From Spirosoma endbachense (GTDB taxonomy: Bacteria; Bacteroidota; Bacteroidia; Cytophagales; Spirosomataceae): a stretch of DNA of 64,000 nt. Location of the stretch: the NCBI RefSeq assembly GCF_010233585.1, contig NZ_CP045997.1, forward strand, positions 7,860,654 through 7,924,653, given 5' to 3'. Each line of letters begins with the position of its first letter. Positions within the stretch are counted from its first letter, which is position 1. Made by a program: the position numbers and the translations under genes. Below, piece by piece: positions 1 through 9,900 of this stretch. The notes beneath the pieces are model-generated. The model ran no database searches. It had not been told where the DNA came from and was given only the letters and a program-made list of their open reading frames with translations.

Positions 1-1
1 C

Positions 2-613
2 TTTGTCGAAGGCATCGATTCGCTTATTTCAGGATCGCTGGACATTAAGGTAACCGAGCGCTGCTATTCGGTTCCCTCAGTTATGGAACGATTGAGCCAG
101 ACGGCGATTGACGTCGTGTTACTTGATATTTCGTTTCCCCACATAGAGGACGGCCTCGGCCTTTGCGAGTATATTGCCCGTACATACCCGGAAACGAAAG
201 TGGTGGCACTTACCATGCATGACGATGCCAGTCTTATTAAGCGGGTCGTGAAAAAAGGGGCAAAAGGCTATTTGCTAAAGAATACAACGAAGACGGAGTT
301 GCTACAGGCCATTCAGGCGGTTCACCATGAGAAGCAATATTTTAACGAGTCGATCACGCAAATTCTGCTGAACGACAGCCCCAAGTCCAGACGGCCAACG
401 GTCGGTGTTGGCGTAAAGCCAAACCTCAGCCCCCGCGAAACGGAAGTGCTGACCCACATTGCGCAGGGATTGACAACCCAGCAGATGGCCACTCAGTTGT
501 TTGTGAGCGCCAAGGCGATCGAATTTCACCGTAGTAGTCTACTGATGAAGTTTGGCGTTCCCAATACAGCTCTACTCATAAAGACGGCGATGGAGATGCA
601 ATTCATTGACTAA
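2..613 (+). CDS. NarL/FixJ-family response regulator (5' end outside window)
   Basis: DNA-binding response regulator, truncated on its 5' side by the window edge. The reading frame is open back to base 2, well before the first internal ATG at 83, so the true start lies upstream. Visible are the phospho-acceptor region (VVLLDISFP, Asp at visible residue 42), the GAKGYLLK segment with the conserved receiver lysine, and a C-terminal LuxR-type helix-turn-helix beginning LSPRETEVL. The next gene is a HisKA_3-type kinase starting 28 bases after the stop, the usual partner class for NarL-type regulators, so the two are probably a cognate pair. Control of the adjacent mannan locus is inference from position only. 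Confidence 0.9.
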   Translation, partial: FVEGIDSLISGSLDIKVTERCYSVPSVMERLSQTAIDVVLLDISFPHIEDGLGLCEYIARTYPETKVVALTMHDDASLIKRVVKKGAKGYLLKNTTKTELLQAIQAVHHEKQYFNESITQILLNDSPKSRRPTVGVGVKPNLSPRETEVLTHIAQGLTTQQMATQLFVSAKAIEFHRSSLLMKFGVPNTALLIKTAMEMQFID

Positions 614-641
614 TTCTATTTTGCCCCTATAGTTATTGCTC

Positions 642-2435
642 ATGAAATTCTTTTCTCCCCGGTCTGGCTGGTGGACCACCGCCTTTTTTTTACTGGTTCT
701 AACGGGCGGGTTTCAATCCGTTAAGGCAGAGTCGGACACGACGTCTATCGATAGTTTGAAAAAGCAGATTAAACTCTTAGTTCAAGATAAGCAATACGGT
801 CAGGCGGCACAGTCGTATGATTACCTGGGCAGGCTATACCATCGGCTGTATGGGTACAATAAGTACACGATGGATTCCTACTTCAGCAGCTTGAAATACT
901 ACAGTCTGATGGGTGATTCACTGGGGTATTTTAATGAGTATTTGGTGATAGGAGACTATTACACGCAGGATTATTTCATGCAGGACTATGCCGAACAGTA
1001 CCTGAAAAAAGCCCAGCAATATTTCGAGCGAACCCACAACATGCCAAAAGTCATTGAATGTCGATTGGGGTTTGACAACATCGCTCACTATAGAGAACCT
1101 ATGCCACCCAGTTTGATGACTCACCTGCGCGAAACCGAGCGGCTTAGCGTACAATACAAGCAGGCTTTCTCGCAGGCGTATGCCCTTAATCTGCTGGCCA
1201 ATACATACTCCCGCGCCAAACGGCCCGATTCGGCCGACTATTTTGCCCGCCGAAGTCTACTCATATCCAATCGATTAAAAGTGGACTGGTTAATTGCCCT
1301 GAATTACTTTTATCTAGGCCTGGTCGAACAGTTTAGACAACATAGTCTGGCCGCTATTGAAGCCTACCAGAAAAGCTACAACATATCGAAGGTTGAAAAC
1401 AATCTGGGCATGATGCGGGAATTATCGAGGCACACGGCGGATAGCTACTCGCGTATGGGCGACTATAAAAAGGCATACGACTGGTCATTAAAAACGCTCG
1501 ATTTCGCGGTTCAGTTTTACACGTCCGAACAGACAAAAAGCATTCGATTGCAGGAATTGGACAGTCAGATCAAGACGCTGGCCGTTGAAAAACAACTGGT
1601 TGAAGAACAGAGGCGCAATCAGAACGTATTGAACTCGGTACTGGTTGTTGGCCTGATAATCAGCATTCTAGGGGTGTTTGCTTTGGTATATCTGCGACGC
1701 CAGCAAAAGCTAATAAATCACCAGCAAACGGTTATCGCCCAGCAACAGTTCCGACAATTGGAGCTTAAATCGCTACGTGCCATGATCGAAGGGCAGGAAG
1801 GCGAACGGAGTCGGATTGCCCGTGACCTACACGATGGTTTAGGTATTCAACTGTCGCGAATCAAACTATTTGTCGAAGCGCATCAGGATGAATTACCAGT
1901 ATCCGTGAAGGACCCTCTGAACCAGTTTCTGGATGAAGCCTGCACCGAAACCCGCCTGATTTCGAACGACCTGCGCCCGTATGCGCTGTCAACCTTCGGC
2001 CTCTTGCCGGCACTGGAAGACCTGGTGCAAAAACTTAATCTGGTTAATAAAACAAAGCTGGTTCTAGACCATTACGGCGAGATCCCGACCCTGGGCGACG
2101 AAGCCTCCGTCATGATTTACCGGGTCGTGCAGGAGTTGCTCAATAACGCGCTGAAACACGCACAGGCTCAGACGGTTACTATCCAGCTTATGGTTAGTGA
2201 AGAAACGATCCTGATTAGTGTAGATGACGATGGCCAGGGGGTAAATTTCGATAACCTGCAAGCAAAAGGAAATGGCATCGCCAACATTGAATCCCGTATT
2301 GCCTACCTAGGCGGGCAGGTCATGTGGCAAAGCGAAGTCGGAAAAGGTACGTCTGTTATGATTTCACTGCCCATGCAGAAATTACAAAAAACGGAAGACC
2401 AGACAGGCATCATGGACTTTAGTCCGCACAGTTGA
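642..2435 (+). CDS. TPR sensor histidine kinase, HisKA_3/NarX-like
   Basis: Predicted inner-membrane sensor kinase of 597 residues. I start it at the ATG at 642 rather than an upstream TTG because MKFFSP leads directly into a signal peptide. A periplasmic helical region with TPR-like repeats follows (about residues 30-320), then one membrane segment (about 331-352), a coiled-coil linker, a dimerisation/phospho-acceptor helix with RIARDLHDGLG (His397) and a C-terminal HATPase with an NNALKHA N-box and DDGQG. This layout is the NarX/DegS-like class (HisKA_3 plus HATPase_c). It lies directly downstream of the NarL-type regulator, its probable partner. The ligand cannot be told from sequence; a sugar-related signal would be a guess from the neighbours. 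Confidence 0.9.
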   Translation: MKFFSPRSGWWTTAFFLLVLTGGFQSVKAESDTTSIDSLKKQIKLLVQDKQYGQAAQSYDYLGRLYHRLYGYNKYTMDSYFSSLKYYSLMGDSLGYFNEYLVIGDYYTQDYFMQDYAEQYLKKAQQYFERTHNMPKVIECRLGFDNIAHYREPMPPSLMTHLRETERLSVQYKQAFSQAYALNLLANTYSRAKRPDSADYFARRSLLISNRLKVDWLIALNYFYLGLVEQFRQHSLAAIEAYQKSYNISKVENNLGMMRELSRHTADSYSRMGDYKKAYDWSLKTLDFAVQFYTSEQTKSIRLQELDSQIKTLAVEKQLVEEQRRNQNVLNSVLVVGLIISILGVFALVYLRRQQKLINHQQTVIAQQQFRQLELKSLRAMIEGQEGERSRIARDLHDGLGIQLSRIKLFVEAHQDELPVSVKDPLNQFLDEACTETRLISNDLRPYALSTFGLLPALEDLVQKLNLVNKTKLVLDHYGEIPTLGDEASVMIYRVVQELLNNALKHAQAQTVTIQLMVSEETILISVDDDGQGVNFDNLQAKGNGIANIESRIAYLGGQVMWQSEVGKGTSVMISLPMQKLQKTEDQTGIMDFSPHS

Positions 2436-2449
2436 GTCTATAAAACGGG

Positions 2450-3616
2450 TTAAAACAAGCCCAGCCATTTTCGCTTATACATCTTTGGCAAATCAGCTTC
2501 AAACAATGTATACGGGTCATGATAGAAGCGCATAAAATCGGGTACGCTGGATTGACCCGGAAAAGGGGCGTAAAAATGAGTTTTGCTTTTGGCATCGTTC
2601 CGCCAGACCAGTACGTAGGACAAGGTTAATTTTTCAGATTTCAGGGACTTTAGTAACGTAGTGGTCCACCAGGTTGTGTCGGGAATAGACTCTAAACCTG
2701 TTTCGGTAAAGGCCGCTAATTTTCCCCAGCGTCGCGCATAATCGGAGACGATCTTCAGTTTTTTTACGCCGGCTGCTACGTTGTAACGCCCATCCCGACC
2801 GAAGTCGGCATAATCATCGATACCGACCATATCGACCCACTCATTGCCCGGATACCGCTCCAGGTATTCGGCTTCTGTTTTGAAGGTGCAATCTGGCGAA
2901 AACGCGTATAACATGTTGTGAACGTGCAGGCTATCGCGTAAATAGGAAACCGTAAATCGCCACAACGCCTTCATGTCATCCGGAGTGCAATGCGGTTTCC
3001 CCCACCAAAACCACCCGCCATCCAGTTCGTGGTAGGGGCGAAAAATCAGAGGAATCGGCATTCCATCGGCTCCGCGTAGCGAGTTCGTAAAATCGCCAAG
3101 GGTTTGTAAAATCTGTTTGTATTGCTGGTGATGGGAACCTCCTGGAGTCAGCAGGGGCACGGCTGGAACCGACACCGAATCCTTCCAGTAAAACCCTCCG
3201 GCCGAAGCCGGATTGGAAAAATGCCAGGCGACCGTCGAGATACCCCCCCGGTTGTAGGTATCCGTAATCTGCCGACGTAGCGATTGTTTTGCCTGTTCAA
3301 TCGCCTGCGGTGGTCGACCCGACAGTCCACTGAAATCAACCCCGATTACGGCCGGATGGGAACCACTCACCGATTTTACGTCTGACCGATTGGTGTCTCC
3401 GTACCAACCATGCCCATACTCCGTGGCACTCTGATGACCGAATAAGATATGTTTTTTGGCTAGCCGATGCAAATTGGCATAGAGAGCTTGGGTTTCCTTG
3501 GTCGCCTGGGAGTCAACGGGTTTACGAGCCATTTGTGCATAAAGATTGCTTACGTCCAGGAAGCTGCCTAACAGCGCAAAGGATAGGTTCAAAAAGATAC
3601 TAATCGTACACTTCAT
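2450..3616 (-). CDS. Secreted GH26 beta-mannanase, single domain
   Basis: Glycoside hydrolase family 26 enzyme (388 residues), expected to cleave beta-1,4-mannosidic bonds in mannan or galactomannan. The N-terminus carries a signal peptide ending near LYAQ. The two GH26 catalytic glutamates are visible: the acid/base Glu197 in FRPYHELDGGWFWWG and the nucleophile Glu305 in FTETG. The length fits a lone catalytic domain with no binding module. It is transcribed divergently from a second, multi-modular GH26 gene, and the 179-base gap holds three AGGGTTTTCC-type repeats. Family assignment is firm; mannan specificity is the main GH26 activity, though a few members act on other beta-glycans. Confidence 0.93.
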   Translation of the reverse strand: MKCTISIFLNLSFALLGSFLDVSNLYAQMARKPVDSQATKETQALYANLHRLAKKHILFGHQSATEYGHGWYGDTNRSDVKSVSGSHPAVIGVDFSGLSGRPPQAIEQAKQSLRRQITDTYNRGGISTVAWHFSNPASAGGFYWKDSVSVPAVPLLTPGGSHHQQYKQILQTLGDFTNSLRGADGMPIPLIFRPYHELDGGWFWWGKPHCTPDDMKALWRFTVSYLRDSLHVHNMLYAFSPDCTFKTEAEYLERYPGNEWVDMVGIDDYADFGRDGRYNVAAGVKKLKIVSDYARRWGKLAAFTETGLESIPDTTWWTTTLLKSLKSEKLTLSYVLVWRNDAKSKTHFYAPFPGQSSVPDFMRFYHDPYTLFEADLPKMYKRKWLGLF

Positions 3617-3619
3617 GGT

Positions 3620-3716
3620 AAGGTTTTCCCTATTTAATACTTGAATAAAGAGGTTAAGTTTTGCTTCCTTACCTAGGGTTTTCCCTAAGTTTTAAAAATG
3701 TAGGGTTTTCCTTATT
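3620..3716. promoter_or_regulatory. Three operator-like repeats between divergent mannanase genes
   Basis: Three near-identical elements lie in the gap between the two GH26 genes: AAGGTTTTCCCTA at 3620-3632, AGGGTTTTCCCTAA at 3675-3688 and AGGGTTTTCCTTA at 3702-3714. The middle copy is an inverted repeat, AGGG-TTTT-CCCT. Such an array in a divergent promoter region is what a shared transcription-factor operator looks like. The regulator is unknown; no dedicated PUL regulator (HTCS, AraC or LacI type) is present in the window. Confidence 0.5.
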
Positions 3717-3738
3717 CTATCACCAGTCCGCTTAGTCC

Positions 3739-3746
3739 TACTTTTG
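3739..3746 (+). promoter_or_regulatory. Candidate Bacteroidota -7 promoter element
   Basis: TACTTTTG matches the Bacteroidota housekeeping -7 consensus TAnnTTTG. It lies 49 bases before the ATG of the modular mannanase and just downstream of the third operator-like repeat. I do not see a convincing TTG-type -33 element at the usual distance, so this is a weak call. Confidence 0.3.
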
Positions 3747-3795
3747 CTGAATAAAATTCTATTTATTCTCTTCATAGCCCTTATCTCTCAACCGT

Positions 3796-6700
3796 ATGCC
3801 AAACCTTCTACTAAATCATTTTCTGTCAACGCTTCGAAACCTGATAGCGATACTTGCTCTTTTTCTGGTCGCCTTTCTAAACAGTAGTATCTCCGTATTT
3901 GGCGCTGATCCGATCAAACTGGAAGCTGAAGCTCCTCAGGGTGTGGCGCTCAATGGCGTACAGATTGTACAGGATCAGCCCGGTTATTCCGGTACGGGCT
4001 ATGCCTGGGGATTTGATGATGACAGCAACGGGGGCGACAATATGGTCTTCACGTTTTCGGCTCCGGCCGGAAGTTATCAACTCACCATTGGGTATTACTC
4101 GCCTTATGGCGATAAAAAGACCCGGCTGACGGTGAACGGGGCAACCAGCGAACAGGATCTAAAAGTAACCGGCAGCAACTTTGGGGCCGCTGTAATTGGT
4201 TCGTTTCAATTGCTGAACGGACAGAACACCATTACGATCAATAAGAACTGGGGCTATTACGGTATCGACTTTATCGTGCTGACACCCGCATCGGTCAAAC
4301 CGCCCACCATCGTGCCGCTGGTCAATGGGCGGGCCGAAGCCGAAGCGGGCGATCTGACGGGCGTGGATGCGGCAAGCGCCAATGCCGGATTTTCGGGAAC
4401 GGGCTACGTAACGGGCTTCGATAATGCGACGGATCAGGTACGTATTACGGTCAACGCCACGGCGGGGCTATATGATCTGGCCATCGGGTACGCGTCGCCA
4501 AACGGTGATAAAGGCGTTGACTTCCAGGTAAATGACGAAAAAGGAAGCGGTACGTTAACCCAAACGCTGAGTGGATACAGATCATCCAACGTCGGAAAAT
4601 TTCTATTGACCGCCGGCCTGAACACCATCACCATTTATCGAGGGTGGGGGTACTTCGACATCGACTACATTCAACTGATGCCAGCAACGGCTTCCTTGCC
4701 GATTAAACCTCCGAAAATTCTGGTCGATGCGCAGGCTACGTTGTCAACGAAAGGATTGTTTTCGTATCTGGTTGATCAATACGGTAGTAAAGTGCTGTCG
4801 GGACAACAGGACGACGTCGAATATATCCTGGAAAAAACGGGAAAAGAACCAGCTATTGGTTCGTTCGACCTGATGGACTATTCGCCCAGCCGGGTGCAGT
4901 TCGGCACAACGCCCGTACGTAGCAGCGAAGCCATTATCGACTGGGCGAAGAAAGGCGAAGGCCGGGGAATTATCAGCCTGCTGTGGCACTGGAATGCACC
5001 TACTGATCTGATCAATCAGGCACCCGATAAGCTCTGGTGGAGTGGGTTTTATACCAGTGCCACCACCTTCGATCTGGCGGCTGCCTTAGCCGATAAAAAC
5101 AGCACGCGCTATCAACTACTGCTCAGCGACATCGACGCCATTGCCCTGCAACTTAAGAAATTTCAGGCGGCCGACGTACCGGTTCTCTGGCGTCCGCTGC
5201 ACGAAGCCTCCGGCGGCTGGTTCTGGTGGGGTGCCAAAGGGGCGGGGCCGTTCAAGGAACTCTGGCAACTGATGTACAACCGACTGACCAATTACCACCA
5301 GTTGCATAACCTGATCTGGGTGTACACGGCTACGGATACAATCAACCCTGACTGGTACCCCGGCGATCAATACGTAGACGTTGTTGGCGAAGATATTTAT
5401 GCGGACCCGACGGCCAATATGAGTGGCAACTGGGCGAACGCACAGGCGCAGTTCAACGGCAAAAAACTGGTGGCACTGACCGAATCGGGTAATCTGCCAA
5501 ACCCCGACAAAGTTCGCGGATTTGCTACGTGGTGGTCCTGGTTTTGCGCGTGGACGGGCGCTGACTTCATCAAAAAGCAGCCAATTGACTTCCTGCAAAA
5601 AGTCTATACCGACAATGATGTCATTACCCGCGACGAACTGCCCAACTGGCGACCACCCGTTACGTTGAAAGTAATGCACCGGAACGGCGATAATGGGCAG
5701 GTAATAACGAATAGTATTAACCCAAACCTGACCCTACTCAATGAAGGTTCGACGGCGGTCCCCTACAGCGAATTGACCGTGCGGTACTGGTTCACCGCCG
5801 AAAACTGCGCGGGTATCAACTCGTGGGTTGACTATGCGCAGCTGGGTACGAATAAGACGAAGATGAAGTATGTAGCCCTGGAGAATCCTCGGGGGGGCGC
5901 TACGGGTTACGTGGAATACAGCTTTGATGCATCGGCCGGTAGCCTGCCCGCAAACGGATCTTCGGGTCCAATTCAATCGCGCTTTGCCAATACCGATTGG
6001 ATGAGTCTGGCCCAACTAGATGATTATTCGTATCAAAAGTTTAGTCAGCAATACTCGTTGAATCAGCACATTACCCTTTACCGGACCTCGCCCGGTGGTG
6101 GTCCTCAACTGGTTTGGGGGACTGAGCCAGACGTCGTCGCGCCGGTGGTGAAATTGAACGTGTACACGCAAAACAGGAACACCAGCACGAACGGTAATGC
6201 TATCAGCACGTATTTGTACGTAGCGAATGAAGGTAACGTACCCGTTGCCTATGGCGACGTATCGGTTCGCTACTGGTTCACTTCAGAAGGGTCGCAACCC
6301 CTGAACTCTTGGGTCGATTACGCGAAACTGGGTAATTCAAACATCAGTACGCAATTCGTGCGAAATGTTGGTCGTAAACTAGCTGATACGTACTTCGAAC
6401 TGAAGGTAAAGCCAACCGTTGGTATGCTGTATCCGGGGAGCAGCACCGGAAATATCCAGTACCGATTGGCAAAATCCGATTGGACGAGTTTCAACGAAAC
6501 GAACGATTATTCCTACAACCCATCGGCTCCTTTCGAGTCAAATGAACACGTAACGGTCTATTACAAAGGGCAGTTGGTGTTCGGAACCGAACCGGCTGCG
6601 CTGGGTAGCTCACGTCTGGCGGCTGACGAAAAGACGACTTCTTTACAGGTTTCAGTACTGGGAAATCCAGTGACTGGTGACAATGCCGAAGTAGCCATTC

Positions 6701-6891
6701 GGGGTGCCGCGGGGGCTGCGGTGTGGATGACGCTAACTACTATAAACGGCGCAACTGTACTGGAAAAAAAGGTAGATCAGGCCGCGGAGGTCGAGCATCA
6801 CGTGCTGCCTTTGGGCAAAAGCACTGGCGTCTATTTACTACGGGTCAATACACTGAATGAGACGTCAACCATAAAAATTATCAAACCTTAA
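3796..6891 (+). CDS. Multi-modular GH26 mannanase with CBMs and T9SS tail
   Basis: Large secreted enzyme of 1031 residues. Modules in order: signal peptide (about 1-36), two CBM35/CBM6-like beta-sandwich modules (about 40-162 and 174-296, each with a YSGTGY or FSGTGY stretch and a GYYGIDFI or GYFDIDYI end), a GH26 catalytic domain (about 305-605), two tandem CBM3-like modules (about 617-775 and 785-930, both with RYWFT and NSWVDYA), and a type IX secretion sorting domain (about 945-1031). Catalytic residues are Glu470 in WRPLHEASGGWFWWG and Glu563 in LTESG. CBM3 modules usually bind cellulose, so this enzyme may be held on plant cell wall while cutting mannan. It is likely cell-surface attached or released through T9SS. 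Confidence 0.93.
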   Translation: MPNLLLNHFLSTLRNLIAILALFLVAFLNSSISVFGADPIKLEAEAPQGVALNGVQIVQDQPGYSGTGYAWGFDDDSNGGDNMVFTFSAPAGSYQLTIGYYSPYGDKKTRLTVNGATSEQDLKVTGSNFGAAVIGSFQLLNGQNTITINKNWGYYGIDFIVLTPASVKPPTIVPLVNGRAEAEAGDLTGVDAASANAGFSGTGYVTGFDNATDQVRITVNATAGLYDLAIGYASPNGDKGVDFQVNDEKGSGTLTQTLSGYRSSNVGKFLLTAGLNTITIYRGWGYFDIDYIQLMPATASLPIKPPKILVDAQATLSTKGLFSYLVDQYGSKVLSGQQDDVEYILEKTGKEPAIGSFDLMDYSPSRVQFGTTPVRSSEAIIDWAKKGEGRGIISLLWHWNAPTDLINQAPDKLWWSGFYTSATTFDLAAALADKNSTRYQLLLSDIDAIALQLKKFQAADVPVLWRPLHEASGGWFWWGAKGAGPFKELWQLMYNRLTNYHQLHNLIWVYTATDTINPDWYPGDQYVDVVGEDIYADPTANMSGNWANAQAQFNGKKLVALTESGNLPNPDKVRGFATWWSWFCAWTGADFIKKQPIDFLQKVYTDNDVITRDELPNWRPPVTLKVMHRNGDNGQVITNSINPNLTLLNEGSTAVPYSELTVRYWFTAENCAGINSWVDYAQLGTNKTKMKYVALENPRGGATGYVEYSFDASAGSLPANGSSGPIQSRFANTDWMSLAQLDDYSYQKFSQQYSLNQHITLYRTSPGGGPQLVWGTEPDVVAPVVKLNVYTQNRNTSTNGNAISTYLYVANEGNVPVAYGDVSVRYWFTSEGSQPLNSWVDYAKLGNSNISTQFVRNVGRKLADTYFELKVKPTVGMLYPGSSTGNIQYRLAKSDWTSFNETNDYSYNPSAPFESNEHVTVYYKGQLVFGTEPAALGSSRLAADEKTTSLQVSVLGNPVTGDNAEVAIRGAAGAAVWMTLTTINGATVLEKKVDQAAEVEHHVLPLGKSTGVYLLRVNTLNETSTIKIIKP

Positions 6892-6900
6892 CTACCAACT

Positions 6901-6952
6901 AACGGCTTCTAACCTCCTTTAGAGGCGGTCCGACGTATGGTTGGAAGCCGTT
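6901..6952 (+). other. Intergenic stem-loop between mannanase and susC
   Basis: A 14-bp inverted repeat with one G-T pair (6901-6914 with 6939-6952) sits 10 bases after the mannanase stop and 44 bases before the susC start. It is not followed by a T-run on either strand, so it does not look like an ordinary intrinsic terminator. It could stabilise or process the transcript, or act as a partial attenuator. Confidence 0.5.
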
Positions 6953-6996
6953 AAAAAACTTCTTCCCCTCATACCAATTAAATCGTAAATCTAGAT

Positions 6997-9900
6997 ATGA
7001 AAGAAATTGTATTAACTAAAAGGGTCAATCGGTACAAAAAACTGACTCTGAATTCACTATTTCTGGTCGTACTAACCGTCTGCACCGCCGTCGCCCAGAA
7101 CCGGCAGGTTACCGGTAAAATAACCGAAAGCCAGGGGGCAAGTGTTGTACCGGGCACCAACATTGCCATTAAAGGAACGACAACGGGCACGGTCTCGAAC
7201 GCCGACGGTACGTACACGATCACCGTCCGGAACAATGCGTCGACGCTGGTAATCAGCAGCGTAGGCTACGTCAGCCAGGAAATCGCGGTCGGTACGCAGT
7301 CGGTTATTAATGTCGATCTGGTTCCTGATACCAAGTCCCTGAGCGAAGTCGTCGTGGTTGGTTATGGTACGCAGCAACGGAAAGACGTGACCGGAGCCAT
7401 CAGTTCGGTGAGTGCGGCTCAGATTGAAAAAGTGCCGGTTACTACGTTGGATCAGGCGCTTCAGGGACGCTCGCCGGGGGTTCAGGTGACGAATAACGAT
7501 GGTTCGCCGGGCGGGGGCGTTTCCGTTCAGATTCGCGGAACGGGTACGTTTGGCGACAATTCACCCCTCTACGTAGTGGATGGGTATCCTATTTCGGGCG
7601 GCATCAATACGTTGAATCCCAATGATATTGCGTCGATGGAAATCCTGAAAGATGCATCGGCAACGGCCATTTACGGCAACCGGGCTTCCAATGGGGTCGT
7701 TATCGTTACGACCAAGCGCGGCAAACAGGGCGCCTTACAAGTGTCGTTCGACGCCTATGGATCGATGCAGGCGATTCCAAAATTATACAAAGTACTCAAT
7801 GCGCAGGAGTTTGCTTCGTTTGCGACCGAGATCGCCGATAAGGAAACATATCCGATTCTACCGGAATGGCGCAATCCATCGACGCTACGTAATATCGACT
7901 GGCAGAAAGAAGTGTACCAAACGGGTTATCGACAAAACTACAATCTGGCCCTTCGCGGGGGTAGCGACAAGGTGCAGACCTCCCTTTCGCTGGGCTTTTT
8001 CGATCAGAAAGGCACGGTGAAGTTCTCGAACTTCAAACGTTACAATGGTAGCCTGAACCTGGATTATACACCCGCCAAATGGCTCAAGGTGTCAACCAGC
8101 ATGAAGTATACCCGCACGGGTGGTTTCGTTGGTTTTGGGTCGGGCCAAAATGGTATTGGTAACCTGACCAAACTGGTACCAACCCTGACGGGTAACCCGC
8201 TGACGGATCAGGTGAAAGATGCTAACGGAAATTATGGCTACTATACCAAAGGGGCCACGGCGGTTTCGGGAAGTACCAACGTCATTGCCGATCTGGAAAC
8301 CACCGACCGGCAGCAGGCATCCAATAATCTGCTGACCACGACGTACCTGGAAGTTACGCCGATTGCTGGTTTGCGCCTGAAAACAAACTTTGGCTGGAAC
8401 ACCAGCGATGGATCAGGTTATTATTTCACCCCGACCAACGACCGGGTGTTGACGCCACCCCTGGCCTTTTATTCCCAGAATGCCAGCAATACGTCGGAAT
8501 GGTTATGGGAAAATACCGTTGCCTATAACAAAACGGTTGGTATCCATTCGATTGATTTTGTGGGCGGGGTATCGGCGCAGGAAAATACATATCGCCAGAT
8601 TGGGGCCAGTGGCTCCGGGCTGATCAGCGATGAACTGCGCAATGTGGGATCCATCCAAACCGTAACGCCCTATGGCAATCAGCAGACCTGGTCGCTGGCG
8701 TCCCAGTTTGGTCGTCTGACCTACAAGTTACTTGACCGCTACATCCTTACCGGTACGGTACGTCGGGATGGCTCGTCGCGCTTTGGTCCGGGCAACAAAT
8801 ACGGTGTATTCCCCTCCCTGTCGGTGGCGTGGCGCCTGAAAGATGAGCCATTCCTGGCGTCGGTTAACGCTTTGAGTGATTTGAAGTTGCGCGGTAGCTG
8901 GGGAAAAGCGGGCAATCAGAATATTGGGCTATTCCAGTATCAGGGCATCTATAGTTCAGGAAGCAGCCGGATCGACAACCGGGGGTATGTATTTGGGCAA
9001 ACGAAAACGTATTACGATGGTCTTGTGCTGAGCGCGTTACCAAATCCGGGCTTAACCTGGGAAAATCAAACCCAGTCGGACATTGGGCTGGACGCGTCGT
9101 TCCTGAATGGCCGGATCAATTTCACGGCGGATTACTACGTCCGCGAATCAAGCGGTTTCCTTTTGAACGTGAACGTACCGAGCCAGACGGGTTTTAGTAC
9201 GGCCACCCGAAACGTAGGCAGTATTCGCAACAGTGGTCTGGAATTGGGGCTGGAATACCGCGAATCGAGTCACCCGTTCAAGTGGGGTGTCAGTGCAAAC
9301 GTAACGACGGTGAGCAATAAGATTCTAAGCTTTGCCGACGGACTCACTTCGGTGGGTAACTTCTCCGATCTGGGCTTTCCGACCTTCGGCGGTAACCTCT
9401 GGACGACGTTCAGCCAATCGCAGGTGGGTGGTCAGGTTGGGTCGTTTTACGGATTTAGATCGGCAGGCATTTTCCAGTCTCAGGATGATATCAACGCGTT
9501 GAACGCAGCCGCTGTCGCTAAATATGGCACCGGTGCGTTCTTCCAGGCATCCTCAACGGCGCCCGGCGATCGGCGATTTGTCGACACAAACGGGGATGGC
9601 CGTATCACCGACGATGACCGCGTGATCATTGGCAGCCCGATTCCTAAATTCTTTGGGGGTATAAACTTCGATGGTTCATACGGTCAGTTCGATGTGTCGA
9701 TGTTCTGGTACGCGTCCGTCGGAAACGACATTTTGAATTATGCGAAACGGAATCTGCAAAGTTTGGCCACCAACGGGGGCGTGGGGGTAGAGAACGTCAG
9801 CGAAGAATTTTACCTGAATCGCTGGACGGAAACCAACCGATCGAATACCTACGCTCGCGCGGTTCGGGATGATAAAAGCGGTAACACACGCGTATCGGAT

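Noticed and set aside
636..641. TTG at 636 as kinase start
   Set aside because: The ATG at 642 gives a cleaner signal peptide; similar upstream non-ATG starts were rejected at 18908, 38501, 40708, 51273 and 55387.
5116..5679. 187-codon minus-strand frame inside the modular mannanase
   Set aside because: Antisense shadow of the GH26 catalytic domain, no features of its own.
6901..6952. Rho-independent terminator after the mannanase
   Set aside because: The stem is good but A, not T, follows on the transcribed strand, so it was listed only as a stem-loop.
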